In this document: piece by piece, positions 12,331 to 23,975 of the stretch
Layout of the letters: every line of letters begins with the position of its first letter
How positions within the stretch are numbered: the stretch's first letter is position 1
Assembly: GCA_973895155.1 (NCBI GenBank)
Contig: OZ316894.1
Span: forward strand, 11,160,001 to 11,224,000
DNA length: 64,000 nucleotides
Source: Marsupella aquatica
Lineage: Eukaryota; Marchantiophyta
Reading direction: 5' to 3'
Made by a program: the position numbers and the translations under genes
Notes under the pieces: model-generated
Told to the model about the DNA's origin: nothing
The model's input: the letters and a program-made list of their open reading frames with translations, nothing else
Databases searched by the model: none

Positions 12331-13195
12331 CTACCAAGCAGGCACAGACCGATACAATGCTCTGTGGAAGAAGTTTTGTCCTGCCTCAAGTGTGAATCTG
12401 GAGTCTTGGGTCAAGTATGTGACATGCTTCTTCACGGGATTTGACGAAAACAAGCCAATGTGCTGAGCCAGCGATGGCGATGTTTTAAGCACAGATAGCC
12501 CCAGACTTTCTGCCCAGTAGTCTGTCTCCAGATCAGTTGGAAATGAGCGACTCTTGCTCTCACTCTCCACGATCTTCTCCAGGTGTTCCCTTAGCTTCCG
12601 GGTGAATTCTATTGGATATGCAACGGCCACCGCGGACGCAGCATCTGTGCTTGGGTCTATGTGAATTCCTGGAAAATCCAACATGGCATTCACACTTTGC
12701 CGACCTCATGACCTCGGCCACCAAGACTGTGTTCCCGAAGAGAGTGCCAAAACTCAAAGCGAGTTTGAGGATTGACCTCGTTCTCCTCGGTGGCGAGGTT
12801 GACGTTGGCAACGGGGATGCATTGCGTGGACGCTTTTCGCAGAGAATCGAGTTTATCCAGGCGAGGAAATAGCAGAAAGGCAAGGTCAAAGCGGCGGCCA
12901 AAACAGCCGGAATTAGCAATAGGTCCTGAAGCCAGCCGGGCCACTGATATCCACTCCATGCATGTGTGGTGAAAAGCTTGACCATTCCTACATTGGGTCG
13001 GGACTGCAGTTCCTCAACGACGTGCGTTCGGAACTTCCCTAGCAAATCCCGCGTCAGCAACGAGGCCTCCTCAAACACGATGCACCACAGAATCCCGGCC
13101 CTGTCACACGCCCGGAGAGCTGCGCTGTGGCATAGATACTCATCCAGTATCCAGTCGCGCCACTCTTTCCTATTCCAACCCTCGTAGCCGTCGGT
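12331..13195 (-). pseudogene. Frameshifted membrane-protein gene remnant, family unknown
   Basis: One minus-strand frame is open from about 13195 to 12690. It encodes a basic/Trp-rich start (GWNRKEW, RDWILDEYL), a charged stretch, then a hydrophobic segment (LLLIPAVLAAALTLPFCYFL) likely to cross a membrane, and a Pro/Ser linker. Near 12690-12700 this reading becomes nonsense-like, while the adjacent frame continues with protein-like sequence (AMLDFPGIHIDPSTDAASAV, then EFTRKLREHLEKIVESESKS) to a stop at 12331. There is no room for an intron at the switch, so I infer a single-base frameshift. An in-frame TAA lies just upstream of 13195, so the start is missing or on an upstream exon. I do not recognise the family. 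Read-through by an unusual intron is possible but unlikely. Confidence 0.45.
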
Positions 13196-14377
13196 TTAGC
13201 TATCCTTTCGAATTCAGTATGGAAATTGGATAATTATGGAAACTGGACTCCACTCCAAACTAAATAATGTTCTGTTCTGAGTTTTGCAACATCCCAATGC
13301 GAGCATTCTCAAAGCCCGCCGTGACGTCCTCCGGGCCGAGTAGCAACTTGCTTAATTTGCTCCTCCTCGCTGTTGTCGTGGTTGCGTCATTGCAATACGG
13401 CACATAAGTTGAATTTTGAGGTTGACGGTTCGTCCATGTAAAGAAGAATCAGTTTCAAATCTACAGCCGAGGGTCGTCTCTGTCCTTCGGCAGTGTCCAC
13501 CTTAATGTGGTGTGCGAATATTTTGTTCCCAGTTTCCACCCGCTAGTTCTGTGGAGTGCGGACCGTGGTCCTTAAAATTGAGTGCTTCGCCTGTAACGAC
13601 AGAGATTGGACTTACAGAGCACTGTCACGACTTCGCGTTATTGGCTCGTAAGGCTTTCCTGCCGCACGTCGACATATTCTGCGAAGACTTCAAAGCGATA
13701 ACAACATTGTACTCCTAGCCGGGTGGCTTTTCCCCCGCCTTCCTTCCCCAATCCCCGCTACCTGCTCCCACCGCACAGCCTCGAATCGAGTACTGTACTG
13801 TACCTCGATGGCCTAGACGGCATAGTAGCCATAGCTCTGGGAGAAGAGAAACTCACGATACAATTGGACATCCCAATTTGATAGTGCTCTTGACAAAGAA
13901 CATCCTAAAAACTTTCCATACTTCCTTACCTCCCATTCTGCCTTTTGCGGTTGACGTTCATTGCATTGGTTCGTAATCGATCACGTACCGACAGACTAGT
14001 TATTCGTGGAGTAGAGACGAGCTCGTTGCACTACTGAGAGGACAACCAAACAGCGGCGAGCTGAATGACCCAACAATTGAGGGATTGCGGTTGGTGTAGG
14101 ATTACTTGTCCTTTTCAGTGCTTTTCAGATTCTCGTCAGCTGCAGGTTGAGGTTTGAGTTGTTTTCTGTTCTGAGACGGAGGAAATGAGACCAGTTGAAT
14201 GTAGCGATTTCACCAAATTAACTTACGCTAGATTGCCAATTGCAATTACTAGAGTGAGATCCCCACACAATGATGGAGATCTTCTCAAAGTTGATGTTAC
14301 TTTAATCATATGCACCAATTATGAAAAGATAGCTCCCCATCGACGTTTCTTCTGCCTGGCGCGTCTAGAGAAATGCA
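13196..14377. other. Intergenic, no gene supported
   Basis: Balanced composition with open frames of at most about 70 codons. If the remnant at 12331-13195 had upstream exons they would lie here, but I cannot identify them. Confidence 0.3.
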
Positions 14378-14502
14378 CGTGAGTCGACAATTTGAAGAAT
14401 TTAGCTCGTGATTGTAAGGTTTACTGCATTGTTTATAACGTAAGTCGACGATGAAGAATTTAGCTCTTGATTATGAGGTTAACTGCATTCTTTATAACGA
14501 GA
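14378..14502. repeat. Two-copy tandem duplication, about 62 bp
   Basis: GT(G/A)AGTCGAC(A/G)AT...GAAGAATTTAGCTC(G/T)TGATT, then AGGTT(T/A)ACTGCATT(G/C)TTTATAACG, occurs twice back to back. Non-coding. Confidence 0.65.
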
Positions 14503-14804
14503 CAGTTCAGGTATAACTCCAGTAGATTAGAGTCATACTTAATCAAGATGCAAATTATGTTTGTATCGAATTTGACCCAGCCATGAAAGTTGCTAGAGCC
14601 AGAGGTATCAAAATCTAGAACACAGTTTAGAGTTTCGAGGTTAGATACTCAATCTTTGATTTATTAAGCTCACTAGTTTATGCTCCAATGTGATAATTGC
14701 ATCTTTTTTGATGCCAGATAGAAACTAATACCAGATCATACTTATTTCTGGCATCGAAAGAACTCTGTATTTGAGGATTGTAAAATTTGACTACTGGATG
14801 CACA

Positions 14805-14857
14805 AGTGGTGTCTACTCCACTGGACGATTAGTGGATGCAGAAGAGTAGACACCACT
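14805..14857. repeat. 14-bp perfect hairpin
   Basis: AGTGGTGTCTACTC at 14805-14818 pairs exactly with GAGTAGACACCACT at 14844-14857 across a 25-base loop. The hairpin is flanked by direct repeats of TGAGGATTGTAAA(A/G)TTTGA near 14772 and 14863. It could be a footprint of a small element. It is not followed by a T run, so it does not look like a terminator. Confidence 0.6.
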
Positions 14858-15221
14858 GTATCTGAGGATTGTAAAGTTTGATTTCCGAATTTCTTACATG
14901 TCGGACGATTTTCCGTCTATAGGCTGTTGATAACTGATCATGTTTTGTATGGTTTCCATCAGATGGACGTCACATTCGTATGTCGGAACGCATTTTGAAT
15001 TACTCTGTCAGTTTCTCGTAGATTGTCAATTGAGATAGCACGATGAACTAGAACATGGATGTGACTCAATGGCCCGGAGGTGTCGAGATGTATCTGATGA
15101 AGGGCGAGAAGAGGATAAATCTTCATATACCCTCGCGAAAGCGAGTACCAAGAAACTTTCCCTCTGTGTACTCAACGTCGTGTTTACAAGAACGAGAAAC
15201 ACGTCATCGAGGATAGAAGAT
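14858..15221. other. P450 3' flank, no other gene
   Basis: Lies downstream of the minus-strand P450 stop codon and presumably contains its 3' untranslated region. I could not place a poly(A) site. Confidence 0.3.
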
Positions 15222-17045
15222 TTAGAGCTGCTCAAAGACCCGACTAGGCAGTCGAGGAGTGACATGTACGCGAAGTGGCTGAGCTCTTGTTGACACAAGC
15301 CCAGGTGTCTCGTTAATGACGTCGATTTCCTCGTTTTTGAGGCCCCCCGCGGCCCGGAAATCGAAGCAATGCATGAGATTGGCAACAATGAGCTGAACCA
15401 TGGTGAGACCCAGGAGCATGCCTGGACAGCCCCGTCTGCCTGACGAAAAGGGCAGGAGATTATATGCGCTGCCGAAAACGCTAATATCCAAGTTCATAAA
15501 ACGCTCGGGATCGAATCGCAGAGGGTTGGGCCACTGCTTCGGGTCGCGGTTGATGGCCCAAATGTTCACAAGTGCCGTGGTTCCCGCCGGGATGTCATAG
15601 CCGATTAGCTTGCTCTGCTCGGTGCTGCAGTGAGGAATGCCGAGCGGAGCTGGTGGATGTAGCCGGAGAGACTCCTTCACGACCGCCTGAAGATAAGGCA
15701 GCTTCGAAATGTCTGCCTCAGTCACGAATCTATCCTTCCCGATCACACTGTCCAGCTCTGCCTGCAGTTTGTGGACCAGCTCCGGCTGGCGTAGCAGCTC
15801 GGCGATAGTCCAGTCCGATGACACGGATGTCGTATCACTCCCTGCGATGATCATGTCCTGCGCGGATCAAGGCAACCAAGAGACCATTGGCAACGATGCG
15901 TCGATCAACTATTCAGGAATACACATTATTACATCTATCTGGGATTGATTTGCAAGCATCTAGAGTCTTCTCCTTCAAATGCTTTAATAAGAACAGTTCA
16001 GGGGATCGACTGCTATTTTTCAACAACCATCATAATTTTCAAAATGGCAACATGGGGAATGCAATGTTCATTTTCGAACGGGTGATTGTGTATGAAGTAT
16101 ACTTACAAACATAACACCAGACATAGCATCAGGAGACAATTTGTCGTCGCCCTCGAGAGAAAGGATCACGTCCAGCATGGTCGCGTCAGGCAAGGTGGGG
16201 CTCTTTTTCCCAGAGCGCTCGTACTCCTCGATGAGGTCGGCAGACATTTCCTTCATAAGCTTCGTGAGCTTCTTCATACGCCCGATTACGCCTTGCAAGT
16301 CCAACCACCGCGCAATAGCGATGTAGTCACCGAAGTTAAACTCCCCGCCCAGTTCCACAGCCTCCCTGACAACAGACTTCACGTCCTCCATATTGACTTT
16401 CCCGATGTTCTTGGCCATCTTACCATCTTTCCACCCGAAAATCATGCTCATCAAGCTGTTCAAGCTCAAATCTTGGAGCAGAGACGACAACGAGGTGATC
16501 TCTCCCTGCTTTTCCGTCCTGTATATCGACCCAAGCAGGTCATATACTCCATTCTCGCGCGTGGAATGATTTCCGATGACCCGCTTCGGAGAGAGCAACT
16601 CTGAATTGTAGATCTTCCGGAGACGTTTGTAGTGAGGACCTGCAGGCGCGAACACTAGAGACTGAAAATCCATTCCCATCAACTTGCCGGCTGTTAGATA
16701 CGGGCGTGACGCATACACATGGTCCAAGTCTTTCAAGACAAGGCGGGCGACCTCGCTGTTGGAGATGATGATGACCGGGTTTGCTCCCATTTTGAGGAAT
16801 GTGATCGGGCCGAATTTCTGGCCGAGGCGGGCAAACATTTGATGCGCAGGTTCACCATCTTTTGCTCCCATGAGCGGGAAGGAACCAACTATTGGGAAGG
16901 CCCCTGGTGATGGTGGCAATTTGAATTTCTTTGAGCTAGGGTCGAGGAACTTGATCGTGAGCAGCGCAAGAGCGACGATTAACACCCAATAAAACCATGA
17001 TAACTCGGAGATGAAGCCGTCTACAGTCTCAAAAAAGGTCGCCAT
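15222..17045 (-). CDS. Cytochrome P450, A-type (CYP71 clan), two exons
   Basis: Exon 1 is 17045-16107 and exon 2 is 15857-15222. The 249-bp intron has GTAAGT and GCAG borders and phase 0, giving 524 residues. Seen in the protein: an N-terminal membrane anchor (about residues 16-35), a Pro hinge (LPPSPGAFPIVG), the I-helix AGSDTT (about 318-323), the K-helix ESLR (375-378), DPERF (about 430) and the heme loop FSSGRRGCPG (about 450-459) with the ligand Cys near 457. All hallmark motifs are intact, so it is probably an active ER mono-oxygenase using P450 reductase. The single intron just before the I-helix is typical of plant A-type P450s. The C-helix reads GPHYKRLRK, with Tyr where most families have Trp. 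I cannot name the subfamily or substrate. The start is the first in-frame ATG before the anchor. Confidence 0.93.
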
Positions 17046-17569
17046 CGTGCAGAAATTGCAATTTGTACAGTAGAAGAAAGATCGAGTAACTCTAATTACA
17101 AAAGAGGCTGAAGTAATATCTCAGATCCTCGTCCAAATACGAGGACTTTAAACTGCATCACGGTGTACTCCACGTCAGGTAAACATTTGCAATGCAGATC
17201 TCAAGATTACGGACCCCAGAATTGGAGGGATTCGGGAATCAGTAGCCGTGCAGGAATGCAAGTTCCAATATGAGCAGATTTGGTGTTCAACGAAGGGCCC
17301 ACACTGCTCTGACTTCACTAGCTTCCCCTTACGAAGCCCAGTCGATCAATACTCCCAATCTGCACAAACAAAGCAAAGTTTTGCGTCAACCTCAAATTTC
17401 ACCGGCACCGTTGGTCTCCAATCGAAGATACGAAATTGACTGAAAGATTTCAGCACTCATGCAAACGCCTGGAGCATTGGATCTAGATCCTCCATTGATA
17501 GACCGGAACCGTACTCACGATCCAATGTTCATTGCAGCAGAGGTGAATCTTAGACTACTCAAGATTTAA
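17046..17569. promoter_or_regulatory. P450 upstream region
   Basis: This is the 5' flank of the minus-strand P450 and should hold its promoter and leader. I see no convincing TATA box or other named element by eye, so this call rests on position alone. Confidence 0.25.
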
Positions 17570-17690
17570 GATTCCTATGGAAAATCCATTCTTGAGTTTT
17601 GGAATGGCTACGAGTCCACTTGGGCGTTCGAATCTTGGACCACTGCGGGGAACACTTATTATTCCTATGGATAATCCATTCTCTAGTTTT
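17570..17690. repeat. Direct repeat around ATTCCTATGGANAATCCATTC
   Basis: ATTCCTATGGAAAATCCATTC and ATTCCTATGGATAATCCATTC occur about 90 bp apart, each followed by a short AGTTTT. Small duplication in non-coding DNA; function unknown. Confidence 0.5.
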
Positions 17691-19304
17691 TGTGATCGTC
17701 ACGAATTACTTCAGGCGTACGTCACATGTAGCTCAGGATGGCACAAAGAGCACAATTGGCCTAACAAACAGCAAACTAAATCGCAAGTCACTCGTCTCAT
17801 AGCAAAAGGAACTCATCACTCGTCTCATAAGATGACTAGACACACCACGATAGGAGATCGAGCTACGATGAAAGCTCAACAGCAATGGTTATACTGAATG
17901 CACGTAATTCGGCAGCAGGAAACCCACGGAGACTGACGAGAGATTTACCAACGGACGATCAATTCACCAACTACGGATACGTACGGACTTGTAATTGTCA
18001 ACAAGAAGCCAGGAATTTTGGGTGACACGTTAGAAGCGTCAACCGATTTGCAATCCAGGTCAAGTACTGTCTGAGGGAGGACCGTCCGACAACACGGAAC
18101 ACAACCAAATCGATGAACAAAGTTCACCTTGTAGTCCCGAAGCTGCATTGTCTACTCCAATTGCTCGTCAAAAGGAAGGAAACAGATTACCCCAGTCTAT
18201 AGTCACATGCATATAATTGTACTCTAAATGGGTGGTTCAGCCATGAAAATAGCACCCTCTCTCCAATCATATCTCTCACCTGCTCACAGGACTAGCGTGA
18301 GTCATTGCACATCCCATTCCTCAAGCCTTAGAATACGTACCACGAAGACTGCGTACACATTTGCACACACTCTTTGTGCGTCCGCCCAGCTCATCCGGCC
18401 GCACCTCTGTGCACTACTATGAACTTCAATCGACGCGCACTCTTCCCACGCATGCATCTGCAAGAGCCTCCGAATACATTTGCTCTAGCTCTACCGATTA
18501 TTCCGGCTCATTCATCGGCGTCACTACAATAGGATGGTTGGCATGCCCAAATAGACGGATTGGTCCAGCTGGGACATACGTATGCTGTATGCAACAGACC
18601 AGCAAGTGCTTTTGGAATATCTGACTAATCTGAGGCTCTGAGCTCGTATCTTCGTTGACTTCGATTGCTAGCTCCTCTGAATGACAAAGATAGTGCCGAG
18701 TTGCTTTTTATACGGCTTCCATAGCTGTCACCTTGCCAATTCGAGAGTGCGCATGGCCACCAAACTTTCTCGTACCAGCCTCGTGATATGGCTACAGCAC
18801 ACCCACCATCTTAATATACATTGAATGACGTTCAGTCATGTCCGAAAAGAAGGGGAAGTGCTGCGCGTCTACGAGAACTTTCCCTGTCCACCCCAAGCGT
18901 ATCGAACGATTAGTTTTAAATAAACACAAACTGCTTTTAAACACGGAAAAGAACTTATCTTCGGTTAGTAGCCTGCGTGGCTCAATTACCTGCTGCTGAC
19001 TCAAACCTTGCAGGAAATTTAGGTCAATTTGTAGATCTTAAGTGACGTCAGTATAAGCCAGCTCGTTATTTTAAGGGTTTAGCATCAAAATATGACATAC
19101 AGTGTAGTACATCCCTCCATACCATGATTAACCTCCTTGTTTTACCTTCTTAATTATTATTTTTAAATAATGATTGCACACCCTACATTATCACATTTTG
19201 ATGTGTGATTACAGCATGTTTTTTTAGGGCCCATACTAGAGCATTTTAAGGTCAATGCTTTTCTCCTTAAACCACAACTCCTACTACATAAGGAGTTGCA
19301 GGAC
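17691..19304. other. Intergenic, no gene supported
   Basis: Mixed-composition DNA up to about 19.0 kb, then AT-rich. Open frames are 60-87 codons, overlap on both strands and have no motifs. Confidence 0.3.
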
Positions 19305-19418
19305 AGTACGGCCATAAAGGAGTATCAAAAGTTTCTGAAAGTAGTACGGCCATAAAGGAGTATCAAAAGTTTCTGAAAGTAGTACGGCCATAAAGGAGTA
19401 TCAAAAGTTTCTGAAAGT
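19305..19418. repeat. Three exact copies of a 38-bp tandem repeat
   Basis: Units beginning AGTACGGCCATAAAGG and ending TTTCTGAAAGT start at 19305, 19343 and 19381. I see no difference between the copies, so the array is young. It is followed by AT-rich non-coding DNA. Confidence 0.9.
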
Positions 19419-22325
19419 ATGGGGCAGGAGGAAGAGCAGAAAAGAACAAAATTCATTTATTTTTATTTCAAAAAATATGTACTCATTTTTGGAAAGGAAA
19501 ACACCAGGCTGTAAATCTCCTCAATCATTTGCGCCACAGATAGCCTTTTGATTTGGACCGAAAATATTTTTATTAGCAAAAAACAATGAACCGTATAGAT
19601 TTCAGTAGAGACCAAATCGATGGCCAGGAAGGCTTGGATTTGTTTTATTTTTCATTTGCAAACTATTCAACCATTTTCGAAAAGGAAAAAAACCCATCCA
19701 TAGATCTCACTGAGATCTTTCATTTGAGTCATATATCGTCCACTAAAGTGGACGGATGAGATTCACAGAGATGATAAGGGCAGATGGCTCAGGTCTCCTC
19801 CTCCCCCCGAAATTCAAAATTTGAATTGGACCAATCATATTTCACTGTTTGTTTTTCCATGTTTTCTCATGAAATATTGAATTTTTTTGTCTCAGTTTTT
19901 TGTGAGACATAGATCTCATTGAGATCTACGTTTTGAGCCATAGATCGGATCGGACGGCATTGGATAGGCACAGATCTAAGGAAAAATCCAATGGCTCAGG
20001 AGAGGTGCAGCTGCGCTTCCAGAGGATTGGACCACACATGAGGGATATTATGAGGACTCCGGTCCTCTTGTAGTAGTATTTAAAGGGCCTATGTCCATGA
20101 TGAAACCTAGTTTCATCATTTTTAGTACCCTTTTCCTGATTGTGGAGCAAGTCTCACCCTAGAGGAGAAGAATGTGACAAAGTGAGAAGTTTATGACACT
20201 TCTCCTTGTATTTGGCAGGGGTGGTTTAAACCCAAAAGGAGACTATCCAAGGTCTGCCTTGCATGTGGGCTGGCTTTGAGTTTCGGGTCCTCAACTGAAA
20301 GAGTGGCATTCCAACTTGAAAGTTTATATGTCAAAGTGCCAAAGAGGGTGGCATTACAACTTTGATTGAGATTTTATATATCAAAGTGCCAATGAAAGTA
20401 CAAAAAGTGCCCAACCAGGAGACAGATTTGAAGGACAAATAGATCCAATAAAGGGAGGGAAGAAAAAGGAAACAGCCCCAAGAAGACCATAGAGGCCCAG
20501 CAAGCACCAGTCCCTCAAAACTGTAAAATTAAGAACACCCCCAAATCTACAAAAGAACACATATTTGTATGCCTTGACCTCCTCCTTAGGCAAGGTTGAC
20601 AGAATCCTGGACAGCATACGTGGGAGTTTATATTATATTTTGATGCCCTAACCTCCTTCATATGCTGTCATATTATAACAAATATATGGTAAAAATATGG
20701 CAGCCTATGTGGTGGATAACCACGAGGATAAACAATGGTAAGGGAGCTCTTGCGTTCCCAATCCTTGAAAATTGACAAAAACAAAGAAAATTTTCACATA
20801 TAGCAAAGTAAGAGATGCTGTGTATAATAGAATTTATACCTTATCTGTTATGACTGACTATACCCTTATATATGTGGGTTTCATAGATTTCCCTTCAAAA
20901 ATCTATCGTGCGTATACACATCGTTACACAACATACATCGTTTGTCACACACATCCAAACATAGTCACAATCCAACATCACAAACATAAGAGAATGAAAT
21001 ACCCATGTCCACACATGTCCAAACCCACAATAATCTTGACTCAAAATAGAACAGCAATCAATGCCAATCCAACAACGATCCCACCAGATGTGATCACCCC
21101 ACGTATGTCATGCCCAACGCACCTTGTGCTTCAAGGAATCTGCGTTACATGCAGCACACAACCTGGTCAGCCACACCATAGCCACCAAAGCTTTGCTCAA
21201 ATGCTCACAGGCTCAACATTGAAAGATGAGGCCTTTGAGCCAACACAAGGGGATAACTATCCCTCACACAAGCACCAACTAAACACTAAATGTTCATATA
21301 GCACACAAACAAACCTCTATGCCTAGATAGTCCGATATACTATAGTACCACTGTAAATGGTGTGACAAATTTAATTTATATTTAAAATAAATAACTTAGC
21401 TAACTGGTACCTAACATGTATGCACTTTTACATACCTCCAAGTATGTCTTACCGGGCCAATTTTTTAGTTTTGATACCTTTATTAGGCACTTGCACAAAT
21501 ACATAAAATATAAAGATATTGTGTATACAAGAAAACCACTAGTAGTTTGCAAAGTTTGGATTTACCTACCCTGGCTGCTTTTGCAATTTTGGATTTAACA
21601 GGGCTCCTCTTGCAAATCATCTTAAGACTTTTTTTCTTTCTTTGTTAAAGGGAATAGTCAGTGTAGGCACTTGAATTCACGGGGTTTCAATCTTGCACTC
21701 AACTCATGGGGCTTCAATTTTTTATTTTAAATTCAATATTTTTTTTAAAAAATTGACAAATACACATTTAAGTTATTTTTTAACAGGCGAAATACCAAAG
21801 AGAGCCTGTCTGAGAGGAGGAGACAGGAAAAAGGAACAAATAGGGCAGCTGGAAGAGAAAGCACACCCAGAGAAATGAAGGAGGGACCATCCCAATCGGA
21901 TGGGGCTTCAATCTTGTAGTGGCTATTCCTCTATATATTCAAAAACTTGGGGTGGTGACACCCAGATGGATGATTGTCTGTGTGTAAAGAACACAAGGAA
22001 TTATTGATCGTTTGTCCTACCATAGTGAGGAAAATTCAGAACAAGTTCCTCTCCACTCAAGACAAGCAGAGCAAAAATTACTCTAAGCACAAATAACCTC
22101 CCTCTGTTTGTGCAGCACAACAGATCCATTTCCAAAATCCATTTCCAAAATCAGGCATTTGATTTTATCCAAGTTCTCAAAATCCAGCATTTGACCTCTC
22201 CCACCATCTTGATTTCTCTACTGTTTTTCAATCGTTCCTATCTCCCTCCCCTTTTTAATCCAGTTCAGATCTTGCATCACTTTGCTTTTGCTCTGATGTG
22301 TAAAAAGGCCCTCCTGTGCAAAATT
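19419..22325. other. Intergenic repeat-like DNA
   Basis: Two related blocks around 19700 and 19910 share (C/T)ATAGATCTCA(C/T)TGAGATCT, a short palindrome. A 184-codon plus-strand frame (20772-21326) exists in AC-rich sequence, but its His/Thr/Pro-rich composition reflects base bias and no domain is seen, so I do not call it a gene. The rest shows nothing. Confidence 0.35.
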
Positions 22326-22360
22326 CTCCCCTCCCCTCCCCTCCCCTCCCCTCCCCTCCT
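22326..22360. repeat. (CTCCC)n microsatellite
   Basis: About seven CTCCC units in a row in a pyrimidine-rich tract. Simple-sequence repeat. Confidence 0.9.
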
Positions 22361-22451
22361 TCCCTCTCCCCTGCCGGACATTTGCTTCCAAACAAAAAAT
22401 TCCACTCATTTGGCCACACAAAGACTTTTAGCAGAGGTATACTACCGCTAA

Positions 22452-22691
22452 ATGTGCAGTACTATGCTCTACTGGGCTGTACAGTGTGGTGTTGCACATG
22501 TTCTTGTAACATGGGCAACAAGGTTTCAGAAGGACCTCAGAGAACACATCACAGTGCACAGTGAGAGGGGGCCAGTCAAGTCTTACGATGATCTTGTGCT
22601 ACTATTCAAACCAGAAGATGCTAGAGGGGCCCTGTTAAGTCCAAACTTGCTGCTGGTGAGACATAGTGTGTGCTCACTATCTGGGCAGTGA
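22452..22691 (+). pseudogene. Protein-like fragment, possibly repeat-encoded
   Basis: A 79-codon frame with protein-like character: QKDLREHITVHSERGPVKSY, then a DDLVLLF motif and a stop. It lies about 0.8 kb upstream of another protein-like remnant in the same frame phase (23499-23975), so both may be pieces of one element-encoded protein. No known domain is recognised. A splice acceptor or start cannot be assigned. Confidence 0.3.
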
Positions 22692-23498
22692 CCCTCTGCA
22701 ACTCTACTTGCCTCATGATGTTTGTTGTTTTTGATTGGGGCGGTTGGGTTATTTTAATTAAATGTGGGCAATTTGAGTAGGTTACAGCTGATAAATGTGA
22801 TTGTGTGACAGGAAATTAATTGAAATCTTGGCCAAATTAAGGCAAGAGAAAGAAGTACTGGTCCAACTTTCCCCAATGCTGTTCATCTATGAAATCAGCA
22901 TTGGGGCAAATGGACAGCATGGATTCTTCAGAAAGTTATAATGTTGAATCCAATTCCTCCATCTTCACAGAACATTATTGTCCCTCACTCTTGTTGAAAT
23001 TGTGAACTGCTGGTGGACTCCTTTCCCTTGTGCCTGGAAAGCTGCTGTTGGTCGAGCCTGTTGCATTGAGCAAAAGACTGTTTGGCCCACAGCCATCACC
23101 CTATTCCTTTGGTGCTACACTCTTTATTTAGTGTCACTAACCATTAGTGTCACACACACTAATTAGGGGTAGCCCTTGATTTTCAGCCAAGTGACACTAT
23201 TTACCCTCACCCCTAATTTTGAAAAATAAATTAACATATTGAAAAATATTGATAATTAGAGGTAACAATGTTATTGGTGGTAACCCTAAACTGGACCCAC
23301 TCCAAAGTTATCCGGACTACCAATGACATCTCTTTGTGTGTATGTTCTTAGAAAGTTTCTTTGTGTTTTAGCTTGTCACTTTGTGAAAGGATGTTGACAA
23401 GATTGATAACATGGTGGGAATGGATTGGCCATCATAGCTGGATTTGCTAGACCAAGGGAACGAGAATCCAAGAGAGAATATTTCAAGACTATGTCAAA
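22692..23498. other. Between the two protein-like fragments
   Basis: AT-rich sequence with a CACACACACTAATTAGG motif near 23150 that recalls the 10-kb repeat region. A 62-codon Trp/Cys-rich frame at 22978-23166 might belong to the same lost gene but cannot be supported. Confidence 0.3.
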
Positions 23499-23975
23499 AT
23501 GTCATTGGTAATTAATCTGCATCGCCTTTGGCTTATCCTCGCTGCACTTCAAAAAATGAGAAATGAAGACCCAAAAAATGTGGGGACTGGGACACGGGGC
23601 ACATCTGGGAAATTGATAAATCCAAGCAAACATTGGTTTTTGACATTGACAAGGGACTTTGTAGCTGAGCTGAATAGTTATGTTGATAGACATGACATGT
23701 TTTGTGCACAAAATTCAATGATAAACACCAGTTTGTCTCTAAATGTGAATGGTGTATAGTCTGAAAATCAATTTACACCTGAGCTTCAGAATATCATAGC
23801 AAAGTAACGAGTGAAGTTTGAAGGGAGTCGAATTGCCGGCCTTGACATTGATGCTACTGTTGAAGTGGCTCCTGATGTTGGTGAACCAGGTAAAGAGCCG
23901 GCTCAACGCACTTCTCTTGGGGTTGTACGCCGTCTTGCAAGGATGAGACACAGGGGACAGGTTGTACAAGAGTGA
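23499..23975 (+). pseudogene. Broken ORF of unknown, probably repeat-derived protein
   Basis: One frame reads as continuous protein from about 23499 to a final TGA at 23973-23975, but is cut by TAG at 23757-23759 and TAA at 23805-23807. Features on either side keep protein character: EDPKNVGTGTRGTSGKLINP, then LTRDFVAELNSYVDRHDMF before the first stop, and RVKFEGSRIAGLDIDATVEV and RRLARMRHRGQV after the second. This codon-like coherence across stops indicates a decayed gene rather than chance. I do not recognise the family. The repeat-rich neighbourhood suggests a transposon gene or captured fragment. No terminal repeats were identified. Confidence 0.5.

Noticed and set aside
16086-16604. 172-codon plus-strand frame
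   Set aside because: It is the antisense shadow of P450 exon 1, whose frame carries all family motifs.
20772-21326. 184-codon open frame
   Set aside because: Composition follows AC-rich DNA (His/Thr/Pro/Lys bias), no domain and no splice or promoter context.
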